Assembly: GCA_030549205.1 (NCBI GenBank)
Contig: JAUKTV010000015.1
Location: forward strand, 558,001-622,000
Direction: 5' to 3'
From: Apiosordaria backusii
Lineage: Eukaryota; Ascomycota; Sordariomycetes; Sordariales; Lasiosphaeriaceae
DNA: 64,000 nucleotides
A model generated the notes under the pieces. It did no database searches. It had not been told where the DNA came from and saw nothing but the letters and a program-made list of their open reading frames with translations. The translations under genes were made by a program, and so were the position numbers. Below, one piece after another: positions 33,947 to 44,381 of the stretch; the stretch's first letter is position 1; the number at the start of each line of letters is the position of its first letter.

Positions 33947-34948
33947 ATGCGCCTCGCCCAGGAAACCCTCGCCCTCGAGCAAACCCTCCACCTCCTCACC
34001 ATCCACCCGACCAAAGCCTGGTTCCTCGTCAACTTCCCCACCTGCACCTGTTACCTCTTTTACCAATTCTACCAGTGCGGCTGCCCGGACTCGCAGCACT
34101 ACCACCTCAATACTCCTCCTGGCGGCGTCATGCCGGGTTATTGGCCGGGGCTCAGCCGCACCCGCCCGCGCAACAACCCCGTCCACCTCCCCTCCCGGCA
34201 CCACTGCCCCATCGCCCGCCTCCCCCAGTTAGCCCAAGAAATCCTCCACCTCCGCGGTTTCCGCCACACGCCCGATGAGCGCCTCCCTGTTTCTGACATC
34301 CCCGTCGAGTTACCGTTCGCGTGTTACACGCACAAAGAAGCCTGCACGAGGCACGTGACAAAAGAAGAGTTGATTCGGAGGAGATATAACATTGACACCG
34401 CCACGGGAACGTCAACGAAAAAAATCACAAAAATCAAGCGTCGGGAGAGGGGGAAAAGGGAGTTGGAATGGGCGGGGAGGCATAAAAAGAGAATGAGGGA
34501 GTTGCTGGAGGAGAGCCTGAATACACCGCTCAGGGGCAGGGGCAGGGGCAGGGGGTTGAATGGGAAAAAGGTCACGGTTGTAGCGGAGGAAGAAGAAGAA
34601 GAAGCCGAAAAGTTTGTGGAGAGGTGGGAGAAGATGGTGGAGGCGCCGGTGGATGTGAGACTGGAAGATTACGGGCCGTTTCGGGAGGAGCAATCCAGGG
34701 ATATACTGAGGGATGATTTGGTGAATGCGTCTGAGGAGTTGAGGACGGGGTTGGTGGATAGGGTGCTGTGGCCTGAGGTTGGAATGCTCGGGAGGGGGGA
34801 GTATGAGCTGGGGGCTACGATGGTGGATGAGGGGATGGTGGGGGAGATTGCGAGGAGGCAATGGGGGGCGAGGAGGTACCCGTGGGAGGGTGTGATGAGG
34901 TTGGGCAATGTGGGGGGCGAGGTGTTTGAGAGGTGGAGTATGGACTGA
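33947..34948 (+). CDS. Hypothetical Cys/His-rich ascomycete protein (333 aa)
   Basis: Single exon beginning MRLAQETLALEQTLHLLTIH. An N-terminal block is rich in Cys and aromatic residues (FPTCTCYLFYQFYQCGCPD, RHHCPIARLPQLAQ, FACYTHKEACTRH), which could bind a metal. A basic helical middle (KIKRRERGKRELEWAGRHKK) and an RGRGRGRG run follow, then acidic EEEEEE and an ordered C-terminus (GARRYPWEGVMRLGNVGGE). The GC-rich 5' half and G-rich 3' half keep one frame throughout, favouring a genuine gene. No family is recognised. Confidence 0.7.
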   Translation: MRLAQETLALEQTLHLLTIHPTKAWFLVNFPTCTCYLFYQFYQCGCPDSQHYHLNTPPGGVMPGYWPGLSRTRPRNNPVHLPSRHHCPIARLPQLAQEILHLRGFRHTPDERLPVSDIPVELPFACYTHKEACTRHVTKEELIRRRYNIDTATGTSTKKITKIKRRERGKRELEWAGRHKKRMRELLEESLNTPLRGRGRGRGLNGKKVTVVAEEEEEEAEKFVERWEKMVEAPVDVRLEDYGPFREEQSRDILRDDLVNASEELRTGLVDRVLWPEVGMLGRGEYELGATMVDEGMVGEIARRQWGARRYPWEGVMRLGNVGGEVFERWSMD

Positions 34949-35506
34949 GGGTTTTGGGAGGGTTGTGGTTTTTGGATTGGAGATGGGTTTTTGATGGGGG
35001 CGGATGTAGAGGTGGGTGTTTGATTACGTGCATAGCGTGGTTTTGAGGTATAGAGAACGGAGCATATAGAAGTTGATCGGGTGTTTACTGGCATCTGGAC
35101 AGAACTATTAATCTTAATGATAATCATCTCCTAATTCTGCTTTCATAGAGAGACTTGGATTTTGTGTAATGTGAAAGCTGGCTGTGGTAAGGGATAGTTC
35201 ATAATATGACGCCGGAATTAAGGTAGCGATCATTCCTCAGGTTGTTGGATTCCTGGAGTCAGAGGTGATGAAGTGTTTTTAATCTGAAGTGAAGATGGGA
35301 CTCATGGGAGTGACAGCTGTGGACGAACGCCTGCGGCAGGTTACACACCGCCAAGCACCAACGAATCAAAGGCAGCAGCGCCTGACAGCCTAGACGCAGG
35401 GAGGCAGGCAGCAGAGGTGGGGCATGTCATGCCTCAGAACACCTCCAGACCTCCCAGGTGCTTTTTTAAGGCTTGCACCGGACATCATCACCTCGGTATC
35501 ATCATC
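34949..35506. other. Intergenic region
   Basis: 3' flank of the 33947 gene and promoter of the F-box gene. No gene or repeat is seen. Confidence 0.4.
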
Positions 35507-37134
35507 ATGGGTGGTCACTCCTACTATTGCGCTATATGCGGGGGCCCGTTTGGGGACATCGCGTTCAGCCCACCCCACCCAGACGCCGAGAACACCGAAA
35601 ATCCAACACGCCCAGACGATGAAGAGTCCCACCCCGACTCACCAGATGAAGATGAAAACGACCCGGATCCTGTAAATCCCGATGACCTTGCTTGGAGCGG
35701 CCCCGAGGACAGTGAAGACGATGAATCCCAAGCGGATCAGAGCACAGACTCGAGCGATACTGAGAGCGACCCACCAGGGAGCGAGCACGACACTATCGAG
35801 CTCTCTGATAATGAAGCAGAAGACGCCGAGGTTTCCGGTGTCAACGCCCAGTCTAATGACGACGATCTATCTGAAGACCCCTCCGAAGACAGCCAGGAAG
35901 ACACAAACATCGGTCTTGACGACATAGTCCCAAGCGAAGGCTCATTCGACAGTCAGGATGACTTGATGCTATCAGAGCATCGCTTTGATGATAATCACTG
36001 GGACGAAGAACCTGGAGCTGCATATGATCGAAAGATCTTGAAACCACGCCATGCTCATTGGATCAAGACATTATATGCCTTTGGTTGCAACCTTGAAGCA
36101 CCAGGTCCCTCAAAGTCAGCCATTCCCCCTTGTTTTTAGACGATCTCACATGTTGTTGACACAAAATTACTAGATGCTACTTATCCGGTCGTGGGTTCGC
36201 CGAGTTCAATGAGGGCACAGTATGGTTTACACCTGGGCCCATCCGTCGTCGCGACCCCAACTATCCGCGTACCAATGGCCGCCGCCGCGCTATGGCGCAC
36301 ATAGCCTACTGTGACTGGAGCCATCAAGATACGAACGGATGGGTTTTTCCAGTACACATGCCCTGCCTCAAAGTTCTTTGCCAGGTTCTCACTGGCCGAC
36401 CCGACGTTTATGAAAACCCAAAGCTTGACAAAGACGCCCTATTCCTCACCTTTGACGCTCTGGCCGAGTATTTAGGGGGTGCTCTGAATATCACGTATTT
36501 TCCAGATCAGACACGGATCCCGCAATTCTGGGAGTCTGTGCCGGGAAACGAGTATATTCATGCCAACCCTCTTTTCATGGAAAGCCGCAAGCCCAAACGA
36601 GTCTTGCACCTTGTCTTGGACGCTATCAAGACCTCGCACGACCGGAGATACCTCTTGACCGACCTCACCCACAAGGTCAAGTCCGACCGCTTCAGCAAGC
36701 TACCTTATGACCTTATCTATGACATCACTCGCCTTCTGCCCGACCAGGACTTGTTTTCATTTTGTTCCGCTTCTTATATTGTTCACAAGCATCTTGGTCA
36801 AAACCAGAAGTTCTGGCGTCATCGTCTGACGAAGGTGTCGATGCCCTGGTTTGAAGAAGCTTTGGTCATTTTATCCCGCTCTGACAGTGAAGAGATGCTG
36901 AAAGTAAAGGACTGGAAGGGTGTAATGTGTGCCTGGCAGGAGCTGCTTTCCTCGGAAAAATACGGCAAACAAGGCCTTCTTATGGGTGTCTACAACCGAA
37001 GGAGGATCTGGGGTTGTTGCCAGGTAATTGCGAGGGAGTATTTCAAGAAGGTCAAGGAAGTGAAAGAGAGAGGAGTGGAGGCGCTGGTCAAGGAGCTTGA
37101 GGGCTTTTCCGGCAGGCCCAATCTTTCTGGCTAG
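35507..37134 (+). CDS. F-box domain protein
   Basis: Exon 1 35507-36114 and exon 2 36174-37134 around a 59-bp intron (gtcagc donor, ttgac branch site, ttactag acceptor), 522 aa. It starts MGGHSYYCAICGGPFGDIAF, a start common in ascomycete F-box proteins and including a Cys pair. A long Asp/Glu/Ser-rich stretch fills residues 40-170. A conserved region follows (CYLSGRGFAEF, HIAYCDWSHQ). The F-box is at about residues 375-415: FSKLPYDLIYDITRLLPDQD then LFSFCSASYIVHKHL. F-box proteins link substrates to SCF ubiquitin ligases; the substrate is unknown. The donor gtcagc is weak but the only one that restores frame. Confidence 0.8.
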
Positions 37135-37568
37135 GGGCGGTGCATGGGCACATGACCACCACAGCGGAAAGCGTTGAAGATACCGGCATTGACTAGATGA
37201 GCGGCGTATATAGCATCGGCACTTCTTTACTCTTTCGACAAATGCTAGAAATGATTCAAGGGTTACTTTCAAGGCTCTATCATGGCAGTCTGGCAGCCCT
37301 TGTGATGATGGAAGGTGAATTCTCCGGCGGAAGAAACCCACTCTGCTACAATGTCACAGGTATCCAAGAGTCAAACGACGAACATTTTTTATTTTGAGAA
37401 AACAACCATAGAAATCAAGACAGTTAAAACACACTCCAAAGCCCATCCCGAATTCCCAATACGTGTACCGAATTTCAAATAAAATCACCCCAACGCCGAA
37501 CGCCAAACACAGAGCCATCTCCGTGAAGTCATCTCAACCTGATGCAACGTATTCACATCTCCCTTTCC
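37135..37568. other. Convergent intergenic region
   Basis: Shared 3' flank of the F-box gene and the 37569 gene. Nothing else is recognised. Confidence 0.4.
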
Positions 37569-38515
37569 TCAACCCCAACCTCCTATCCTCACATCACCAG
37601 CATCACCCCTCAATGGACCCTCCACGTCACTAAAACCTTCCGACCTCGCCCTCAACACCTTGGGCGTCAAAGGCGGCGAAGGCGGGTTGGACCTCGAAAT
37701 CAGTACAGGAACCTCACTTTCGGCGGTAACAATCCTCTCCATCGTGTTCTCGCTATCCCCGAGACTGGTCAAACTACTTCTCTGCCTACTAGTCTCGGAA
37801 GAAGAAAACCGCAAATCAGCCTCATCCAGCTCGTCAAGCAGAGCCGACATCCGCTTCGGTCTTGGAACGGGCAGTGTCTGCGGCAGGGAGGGGTGTTGGG
37901 ATGCCATGCGGCGGTATTGTTGGGCTAGGGCGGAGACGGAGTTGATGCGGACCTGTTCGGAGCAGAGGTAGATTTCGTGGAGGGGGAGGGGGAGGGGTTG
38001 TTGGGTGGGATGTTGAAGGGAGAAGGTGATGGTTTGGCAGAGGTGATTGATTTTGGAGTGGAGGAGGGAGAGGGCGGTGGTGAGGGTGGTGAGGGTTTGG
38101 TCTGGAGTTTAGTTAGGACCGGGTGAGGGTAGAGAGGTAGGTGGGTTTGGGAGGGAAATAAGGGTTGGGGGAAGGGGGGAGAACAGAACAAAAGGCACGG
38201 ACCGTCACCAGCTGCAAAGTCTGGACCGATGAGAGTGAAGGCTATTTGGTAGGTGGATTGGATCCGGTAGCTGGACATGTCGAGGGAGGTGCTGACTGCG
38301 CATTTGATCGGGCGGAGTGAAGTCGCGGCGGGGCGGGAGCGGTGGTAGGTGTTTTTGGTTTGTTGGTTTTGTAGCCAGGTGTTGTAGAAGTCGAGGCCGG
38401 CTTCGAATTCAGAGGCTAGGCGCTGGACGAGGCCGTCGACTCTTGATAGGGAGTCGTCTGCTGCGGTGCTAGTTGTAGAAGTAGGAGTAGCTCCTTCTGA
38501 CATGATTGCTGCCAT
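37569..38515 (-). CDS. Hypothetical helical protein with Ser-rich tail (279 aa)
   Basis: Exon 1 38515-38209, intron 38208-38102 (107 bp, gtgacg ... ctccag), exon 2 38101-37569. The splice joins IGPDFAAG|DQTLTTLTTALSLLHSKINH in frame and the total length is divisible by three. The N-terminal half is helical (RVDGLVQRLASEFEAGLDFY), with a conserved-looking SLDMSSYRIQSTYQIAFTL; the C-terminal half has DEIYLCSEQV-like then a Ser/Pro-rich tail (RMSALLDELDEADLRFSSSE). No known domain. The coherent helices on both sides of the intron make the model credible. Confidence 0.7.
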
Positions 38516-38728
38516 GTTACAGGCTATGTGAGAGGGGAGAGATGTCTAGGTAGGTTTGTAGGGAAGTGATAGAGGCCAGAGCTCCTTATCTCCCAAGCTG
38601 TTGATGGTGCTGCAGGGCTTATCTCGATCCCCCAAATAGGTACCTTAGCTATGCGGGAGTGGCGTCGTCTAAGTGGGCAGTGCAGTGAATGTTGGACCCG
38701 GTGGTTGGCGACGGATACAAGCTCACAA

Positions 38729-38809
38729 GTCACTTTGGCGGAGTGGTTAACGCGCGCCCCTGCTAAGGGCGTTCCTTCGGGAGCGTAGGTTCGAATCCTG
38801 CAGGTGACG
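38729..38809 (+). tRNA. tRNA-Ser (anticodon GCT)
   Basis: An 81-nt class II tRNA. Acceptor GTCACTT pairs with AGGTGAC, discriminator G at 38809. The D-loop contains GGAGTGGTTAA, the anticodon loop CTGCTAA gives anticodon GCT, a long variable arm (ttccttcgggagc) follows, and the T-arm has GGTTCGAATCC. No intron. A T6 run at 38813-38818 is the Pol III terminator. It decodes AGC/AGU. Its terminator lies only 20 bp from the stop of the convergent 38838 gene. Confidence 0.96.
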
Positions 38810-38837
38810 AACTTTTTTAGGCTTGTATGCCTTTTCC

Positions 38838-40268
38838 CTAGGATTCAAAGGTTTCGATATGGTGCTCAAGGACCTTCTTCTCCTCTGGTGGGAATCTGCC
38901 ATTGAAACATGGGTTGGCTCGCAGAGCTTCTATACTGTCGTATCCAGGATGTGGATGGATCGGCTCGTTGTCTTGTCGTTTGAGCTCTCGAAACATGTAG
39001 CTCAACCAGTCGTGATCTCCATCTCTGAGGGCAACCCAGGCTTGGGCCACAACGTACAGACATGTATCCCAGTATTGCTCATATTTCTGTCCAGCTCCCA
39101 TCGCGTTAATAAGGTCATTGATTGATTTCCCTCGCCCAAAAGCCCATTCGTCCAGTTCGTCGCCTGACACAACGAAGCCATGCTCCTCGCTCACGAGCGT
39201 CTCTCCGGGGGCTGGTAGCTTTCCGATTTTGATGAGTGCTAGACGCAGCCAGTAAAGATAGCACTGCCAACTCTTTATGATCTCCTTGATCATGTTCTTC
39301 AGCCTTGCCACTTTTTCGTCCAACCACGTGTTGTCCCTGTTTCCATCTGCGTCGAAGACGCCGACGTCGGCCATCATGTCGATCATCAGCATCTCCTGCA
39401 GCAGCATCTTGCGCCTCCATAGGTCATGCCCGTATCTCGCTGCCTGAATATGCGGCTGCTTCTCAACGTCTGGATCATCGTAGAACCTCATTCTGCGAGC
39501 GACTTCGCCTATGTGGTCTTTGTTTATGGGTTCTGCTTTCACCTCGGCATTCGCATGATCGTCTTCCCAAGAAGTAGGATCAATGTCTTCGAGGTCTGAC
39601 CTGTACACGAGATCCAGTGGGAAAGGCAGGCCGGGCTCCAGGGGATACTCCTCAAAATCAACGCTTCGCTGCCCCGTCGAGGACATGTAGAACCACCGTT
39701 GGTCCTCCTGTCGGTGTTGTTTACTGCGACCGGATGTGGCAAGCGTTCCGAGGTAGTGATACTCGTGCTCCATGAACCCTTTGATTTCCACACGGTCAGG
39801 TATCCAAGCGTAACCCTGCGCGACACAGTCAGGCCATATTTTGTCGTCGTCCACTCCCGGCTCGGGGTGACAACATCCTTCTTTTTTGTAGTTGTCGCAG
39901 TAGATCACCGTCTCTTTACAGAGACAGCAAGAGTGAATGAGGCAACGATTCTCGTAACTGCTAAAACTCGTCGCCAGGAAGGGGAAGTCTCTCGGCTCGG
40001 TTTCGGTGACTCCAGAATCTCCCCAGGGAGTTTTCCCATTGTGCCAGATTATTCTGTGAAGACCAGCGTGGGCATACATCTCCTCGTCCTGGACCGAGTC
40101 ACCCAAAGGCCTCGACGTACAATCGTTTTGGTGGTTGGGGTCTGCGTCATGGGCCAGCGCAATGCTGTGTGCGGTGTAATCGTCCTTTCCTAGTATGGAG
40201 AACGGGAGTGTGGCCATCCAAACTCGAACATCGTGCTCCGAATAATGGACAAAGCGTGTTCTGCACAT
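38838..40268 (-). CDS. Hypothetical ascomycete protein (476 aa)
   Basis: A single long open frame; the ATG at 40266-40268 begins MCRTRFVHYSEHDVRVWMAT. A Cys-rich patch (HSCCLCKETVIYCDNYKK, EGCCHPEP) may bind zinc. The rest is a mix of aromatic and charged segments (SWQCYLYWLRLALIKIGKLP, WDTCLYVVAQAWVALRDGDH) typical of a globular fold. The frame extends upstream through a TTG but without a Met. No family is recognised. Length, intact frame and balanced composition make it very likely real. Confidence 0.75.
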   Translation of the reverse strand: MCRTRFVHYSEHDVRVWMATLPFSILGKDDYTAHSIALAHDADPNHQNDCTSRPLGDSVQDEEMYAHAGLHRIIWHNGKTPWGDSGVTETEPRDFPFLATSFSSYENRCLIHSCCLCKETVIYCDNYKKEGCCHPEPGVDDDKIWPDCVAQGYAWIPDRVEIKGFMEHEYHYLGTLATSGRSKQHRQEDQRWFYMSSTGQRSVDFEEYPLEPGLPFPLDLVYRSDLEDIDPTSWEDDHANAEVKAEPINKDHIGEVARRMRFYDDPDVEKQPHIQAARYGHDLWRRKMLLQEMLMIDMMADVGVFDADGNRDNTWLDEKVARLKNMIKEIIKSWQCYLYWLRLALIKIGKLPAPGETLVSEEHGFVVSGDELDEWAFGRGKSINDLINAMGAGQKYEQYWDTCLYVVAQAWVALRDGDHDWLSYMFRELKRQDNEPIHPHPGYDSIEALRANPCFNGRFPPEEKKVLEHHIETFES

Positions 40269-41039
40269 TTTGAGGCTTGACCGAGTAGACGCAGGCAATA
40301 ATTGAATTGATTTTCCTAACTCCAAGATTATTACCTCAGTTTAAGGCAAGACACTCGAGATATTTGAATCTCTGCCGTTTTGTACGCCTGAAAAAAAATA
40401 TTCTTTGTCCACCCTCTCAAAGCTGCCTTGAGAAACCAGCACATCGTCTTACTCTTTCCGGCCCCTGAGCATAAATCTTTGTGTTTATGCTCTCCTGCAC
40501 TGCCTTTGTCAACCCCAGTCTCGTATTCCCCGTTTGGGAAACATGCGGCATTGTTTCCGAGAATTGATTTGACAAGTGCCGAACCCCCTTTTTCCCATTC
40601 CTGGGAGAGAATGTGTCTCCCCCAGATCCAGTCAGAGGCTGCCAATACCTGCTTTAATGTGGCTTGGCCTCCACACCAGGCATATCAAATTATAGCACCT
40701 CCACTATATAAGCAATATCCCAACTGGCTGTTGCAGTCTGGGGTCGGTTTTATCCGCCGCCTTCTTTTACCCGCTCGGCAGCACTCCGTCCTTGGCGGTG
40801 ACGATGACCACGGGACGTGACCCGATTTAGACTGTCGGGCGTGATATCCGAGTCGAGTGTTGACAGTGATTTTGATGAAACATGAAATGAGCACCTTGAT
40901 TTCTCTGCGTCTTAAAGCCTCTGGAGGAAGCTGCCTCTTGCCAGGTGATCCCCTCAAAAGTTTCTCGCCTGTGTGAAATTGTTCTGCAGAGACATACCTG
41001 ACTTCTCTTCCTGAGCCCCAAACCGCAAACTCATAAAAA
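40269..41039. promoter_or_regulatory. Divergent intergenic region upstream of the AA9 gene
   Basis: Promoter region of two divergent genes. It may include carbon-source regulator sites for the AA9 gene, but none is called with confidence. Confidence 0.45.
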
Positions 41040-41965
41040 ATGAAGCTCAGCACCGCCATCGCCGTCCTCACGGCAGCCGCTGCCGAGGCACACTGTATGA
41101 CCACCTGCCTTCCCCTTCTACCACCCCACCAACTAACCCATCTTTTCCCCAAACCCAGACACCTTCCCCAGCATCGCCAACACCCCGGACTGGCAATACG
41201 TCCGCCAAACCGCCAACTTCCAGTCCAACGGCCCCGTCACAAACGTAAACTCCGCCGACATCCGCTGCTACCAGCGCACCCCCGGCTCCGGCGCCCCCGG
41301 GACCTACACCGTCGCCGCCGGTTCCACTTTAGCTTACAATGCCAAAGCGAGCATCTCCCACCCGGGTCCCATGGCGGTGTACATCGCCAAAGTCCCCTCT
41401 GGGCAAACCGCCGCGACCTGGGACGGCAGCGGCAGGGTCTGGAGCAAGATCTACCAGGACAGGCCCAGCCTGGGCGGGAGCATGACGTGGCCGAGCAACG
41501 GGGCGAGGTCGATCAATGTGCCGATTCCGAGGTGCTTGCAGAATGGGGATTACTTGCTGAGGGCGGAGCATATCGCGCTGCACTCGGCGGGGAGTGCCGG
41601 GGGGGCGCAGTTTTATATTAGTTGTGCGGTGAGTTTCCCAACCTTGGTGACGGCTTTCGTTCTGTATTCCTGGCGGCTTTTATTTTGTTGATCTTCGCTT
41701 TATTTTTGAGGGGGATACGGATGGAGGCTGATATGAGAGTACAGCAAATCACCGTCACTGGTGGCACCGGAACCTACAGCCCGAGGAACCAGGTGTCGTT
41801 CCCTGGTGCTTATACCGCTACTGACCGTAAGTTGAATCAACGCCTGAATGAAAAGCTGTATATTTGCTGACGATGTGGGAATATGTAGCCGGTATCATGA
41901 TCAACATTTACTACCCCGTGCCCACGAGCTACACGCCTCCTGGTCCGGCTGTTGAGACTTGCTAG
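41040..41965 (+). CDS. AA9 lytic polysaccharide monooxygenase (secreted)
   Basis: Four exons: 41040-41094, 41159-41628, 41745-41826, 41889-41965; 227 aa. A signal peptide (MKLSTAIAVLTAAAAEA) ends exactly before His18, split by the first intron (CAC T|AC), giving a mature N-terminus HYTFPSI. His18 and His86 (SISHPGPMAVYI) form the copper histidine brace and Tyr171 (GAQFYISCAQI) is the axial tyrosine; EHIALHSAG supplies the second-sphere His160. Cys55 and Cys174 fit the conserved disulfide. No CBM1 is attached. AA9 enzymes oxidatively cleave cellulose and related glucans outside the cell. The neighbours also encode secreted proteins, including a feruloyl esterase, suggesting a plant-biomass locus. 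Confidence 0.95.
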
Positions 41966-42499
41966 ATTGGTGACGGTCTTGGCATTGAATGGTGAGCATT
42001 CAGGGGCTCAGGGGCTCAGGGGCTCAGGGGATGAAGTGGGGCCTTTTGGTAAGCTATCTTCGGTCCTTGAAGTAAGATGTCTGTCATTCTAGCACACTTG
42101 AAAGTTCTGTATATTTGAGATTGGCGACCGTAAACACAATCTTTTGCGACCTTGTGTTTTTGTTGCCCTTCTGTAATGTGAATGTGGTATGACTCAAGGT
42201 TGCGAGGCCATTCTGGAACTTTGAAGGAGCAGACACATAGAGTGTTGAACTTTGAGAAACTCAAATGATCAAGAGATAGAACGATAGTGTCGGTATATTT
42301 CTAGCGATCAACAAACTGAATGGGCACCAGTCGTCGGACAAGTTCTTTGAGAATACGACAGAGAGCCAACAAAGAACAGCATCAACATCCTCACAAGACA
42401 AGTTTCACAGTCTGACCATATTATCCTCCAACACCACCTTCATACCTGTCTTTAACGGCCAGGTAGCTTAATCATCCCTGCAACCAGAACATTAGCATT
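41966..42499. other. Convergent intergenic region with 10-bp tandem repeat
   Basis: 3' flanks of the AA9 and DUF1996 genes. Contains a (caggggctca)3 repeat at 42001-42030. No gene. Confidence 0.5.
42001..42030. repeat. 10-bp tandem repeat (caggggctca) x3
   Basis: Three nearly perfect consecutive copies just 3' of the AA9 stop codon. Confidence 0.85.
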
Positions 42500-43646
42500 T
42501 CATCTCATCACCACAGGGCCTAGCCGGTACTTACACCCATCCGTCTTCTCCACCACCGTCTCCTTAATCGTGCACCGATTCGCCACAGCCATCTGCTGCT
42601 TCTGGATGCTCCCGCACCCGTCATAAAAGCACTCGCTCTTGTCCATCGCCCTCTGCAGCGAGTCTCCCTTCCAGCCAAACATGTAATCCGCATGCGTACC
42701 GCCACCAGTACCCTCAAAGCTCCAGACAAACGGGTTTTTAGCTCCGGAAGGCCACATGCTGTTGAACTTGGTGGTATCCCAGACGGTTTCGAAGGCGACC
42801 TGGGGCATGCGGATGGGGTGGGACGAGGGGCAGGCGCCGGCGTTGAGGAAACCGTCGCGGGTGACGGTGTTGTACATGTGGGATTGGTGGTCGGGGGAGT
42901 CGAGGTTTTTGCCGTCCCAGCAGCTTTGGGGGGGTGGGGGGTTAGTAACTGGTTGGGAGGGGGAAGGGGGAAGGGGAGGGGAGAGCTTACGCGGGGAAGT
43001 GGTGAGTGGTGAAAATGCCGCCTGAGCAAGGGCCAGTGGGGAAGTCGTCGAGCTCGCGGCCGCGGTTTTGGCCTTGCAGGCACTGGTAGCGGAGGCCGAC
43101 GCGGGGCTTGCCGGCTTCGACGGGGGTTCCGACTGTCATGCGGAAGCCCTTGAGGAGAAGATAGAGTTGTTAGAGCAAATATACCATCAATATAGGTAGT
43201 CTGGTACATTCAGGGGATCTCACCGGCGGGAACGAGGTGATCTTTTGCTGGGCGAGGTTATCCCTAGTCAGGTCAAACTGAGTGTAATAGACAGTCAGTC
43301 CACCCTGGGCACCCTGCGAGCCACCAAGCAGAGGCTGAACGGGAAGAACAGGCACGCGGTGATACGAGCCGTTTGTCGGGTGCTTGAAGTAGAGGTGTGC
43401 AGTCCAGTAGTTGGAAAAGTCCTCGGACATCTGGCAAGTGGTGCAAGTGGCTCTCTCGCCGACATCGCCCTCCATGGTAGCGTTGAAGGCGTTACCGCCG
43501 ACGATATGGTGGACGTGGGCCGAGGGGATGTTGCCTGGCTCGACAACAGGGTCGAGACGCTGGATGGTGAGGGTTGAGCATGGGAAGCGGAGACCGGCCT
43601 GGACAGGCGCGATCAAACCCACGAGGGTTGCGGCGAGGGACTTCAT
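42500..43646 (-). CDS. Secreted DUF1996 protein
   Basis: Three exons: 43646-43224, 43148-42991 and 42923-42500, with introns of 75 and 67 bp; 334 aa and frame preserved at both splices. A signal peptide (MKSLAATLVGLIAPVQA) precedes LRFPCSTLTIQRLDPVVEPG, then NIPSAHVHHIVGGNAFN, the hallmark start of DUF1996. Other family motifs follow: CTTCQMSEDFSNYWTAHLYF, GFRMTVGTP, QCLQG, HHFPACWDGKNLDSPDHQSH. Exon 3 ends with several Cys (CFYDGCGSIQ, NRCTIKETVVEKTDGCKYR). Members are secreted, common in wood and dung fungi, sometimes fused to WSC domains; the activity is unknown. The ATG at 43646 is preferred because it gives the clean signal peptide. Confidence 0.9.
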
Positions 43647-44381
43647 TTTGGAGTTCACAAAGGATGTACAAACGAGGTTACAGAGCAGTCAAAAAGGCGA
43701 AGCGCGTTGTGTCGTTCACAAACTCCAGTCTTTATACGCTGAATGATGTCCCCCCCTTTCAGAAACACTCACCCGGCAGTTCTACGTCTCAACGCCCAAA
43801 CAAGCCACTGCAATCGTCTTGATATTCAGCAGCGAGTAGCAATGAGGGAAGAGAGAGACTGACTAGTGTTCCTCGAATCGGGTCAATTCCTTGAATTGCC
43901 AGGGCTCTTAACCGGTGGGGTGGCTATCGAGCTGGGGAATCAAGCTTTCTGTATGGACGGGACTCGTCGGTTACCGTATCTCAATTTACAAGCAGTATGG
44001 CATATACTACCCTAGTCTATCATCAGGTCTCGGCATATCCGCTTCTCCTGTTTTGCCCCTGAATTACCCCTCAAGATTGGCTGTCGACATAGTGCTGCGA
44101 GCCGGGTGCCGAACAAGCGTGCAATTTTAGCCCGTTTGCCGCGCAAGCTTTCAGAGATGGACAGATGATAGATTGAGATTGTGATATTCTTGGATCATTT
44201 GGAATAGCAATTGTCGATCTGGGAGAACCGCCAATATGTACTTCTGCTAGCTGCTATGTACTTCTGCTAGCTGCTATGTACAACCTCTGCATTTGCCTGC
44301 AACAACCCGGTTTGGGCGTCTTATTCCGACTTCTTGGCCCAATCATCCTCTGATCCTCTCAGTGTGAAAGCCACAGGACCC
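43647..44381. promoter_or_regulatory. Intergenic region with 20-bp direct repeat
   Basis: Promoter of the DUF1996 gene and 3' flank of the feruloyl esterase. Holds a 20-bp direct repeat at 44236-44275. Confidence 0.5.
44236..44275. repeat. 20-bp perfect direct repeat x2
   Basis: atgtacttctgctagctgct occurs twice in tandem, followed by a truncated third start (atgtac). Confidence 0.9.

Noticed and set aside
42520..43209. 229-codon Pro/Arg-rich minus-strand frame
   Set aside because: A shadow frame over exons 2-3 of the DUF1996 gene; the DUF1996 frame has family motifs and correct splices.
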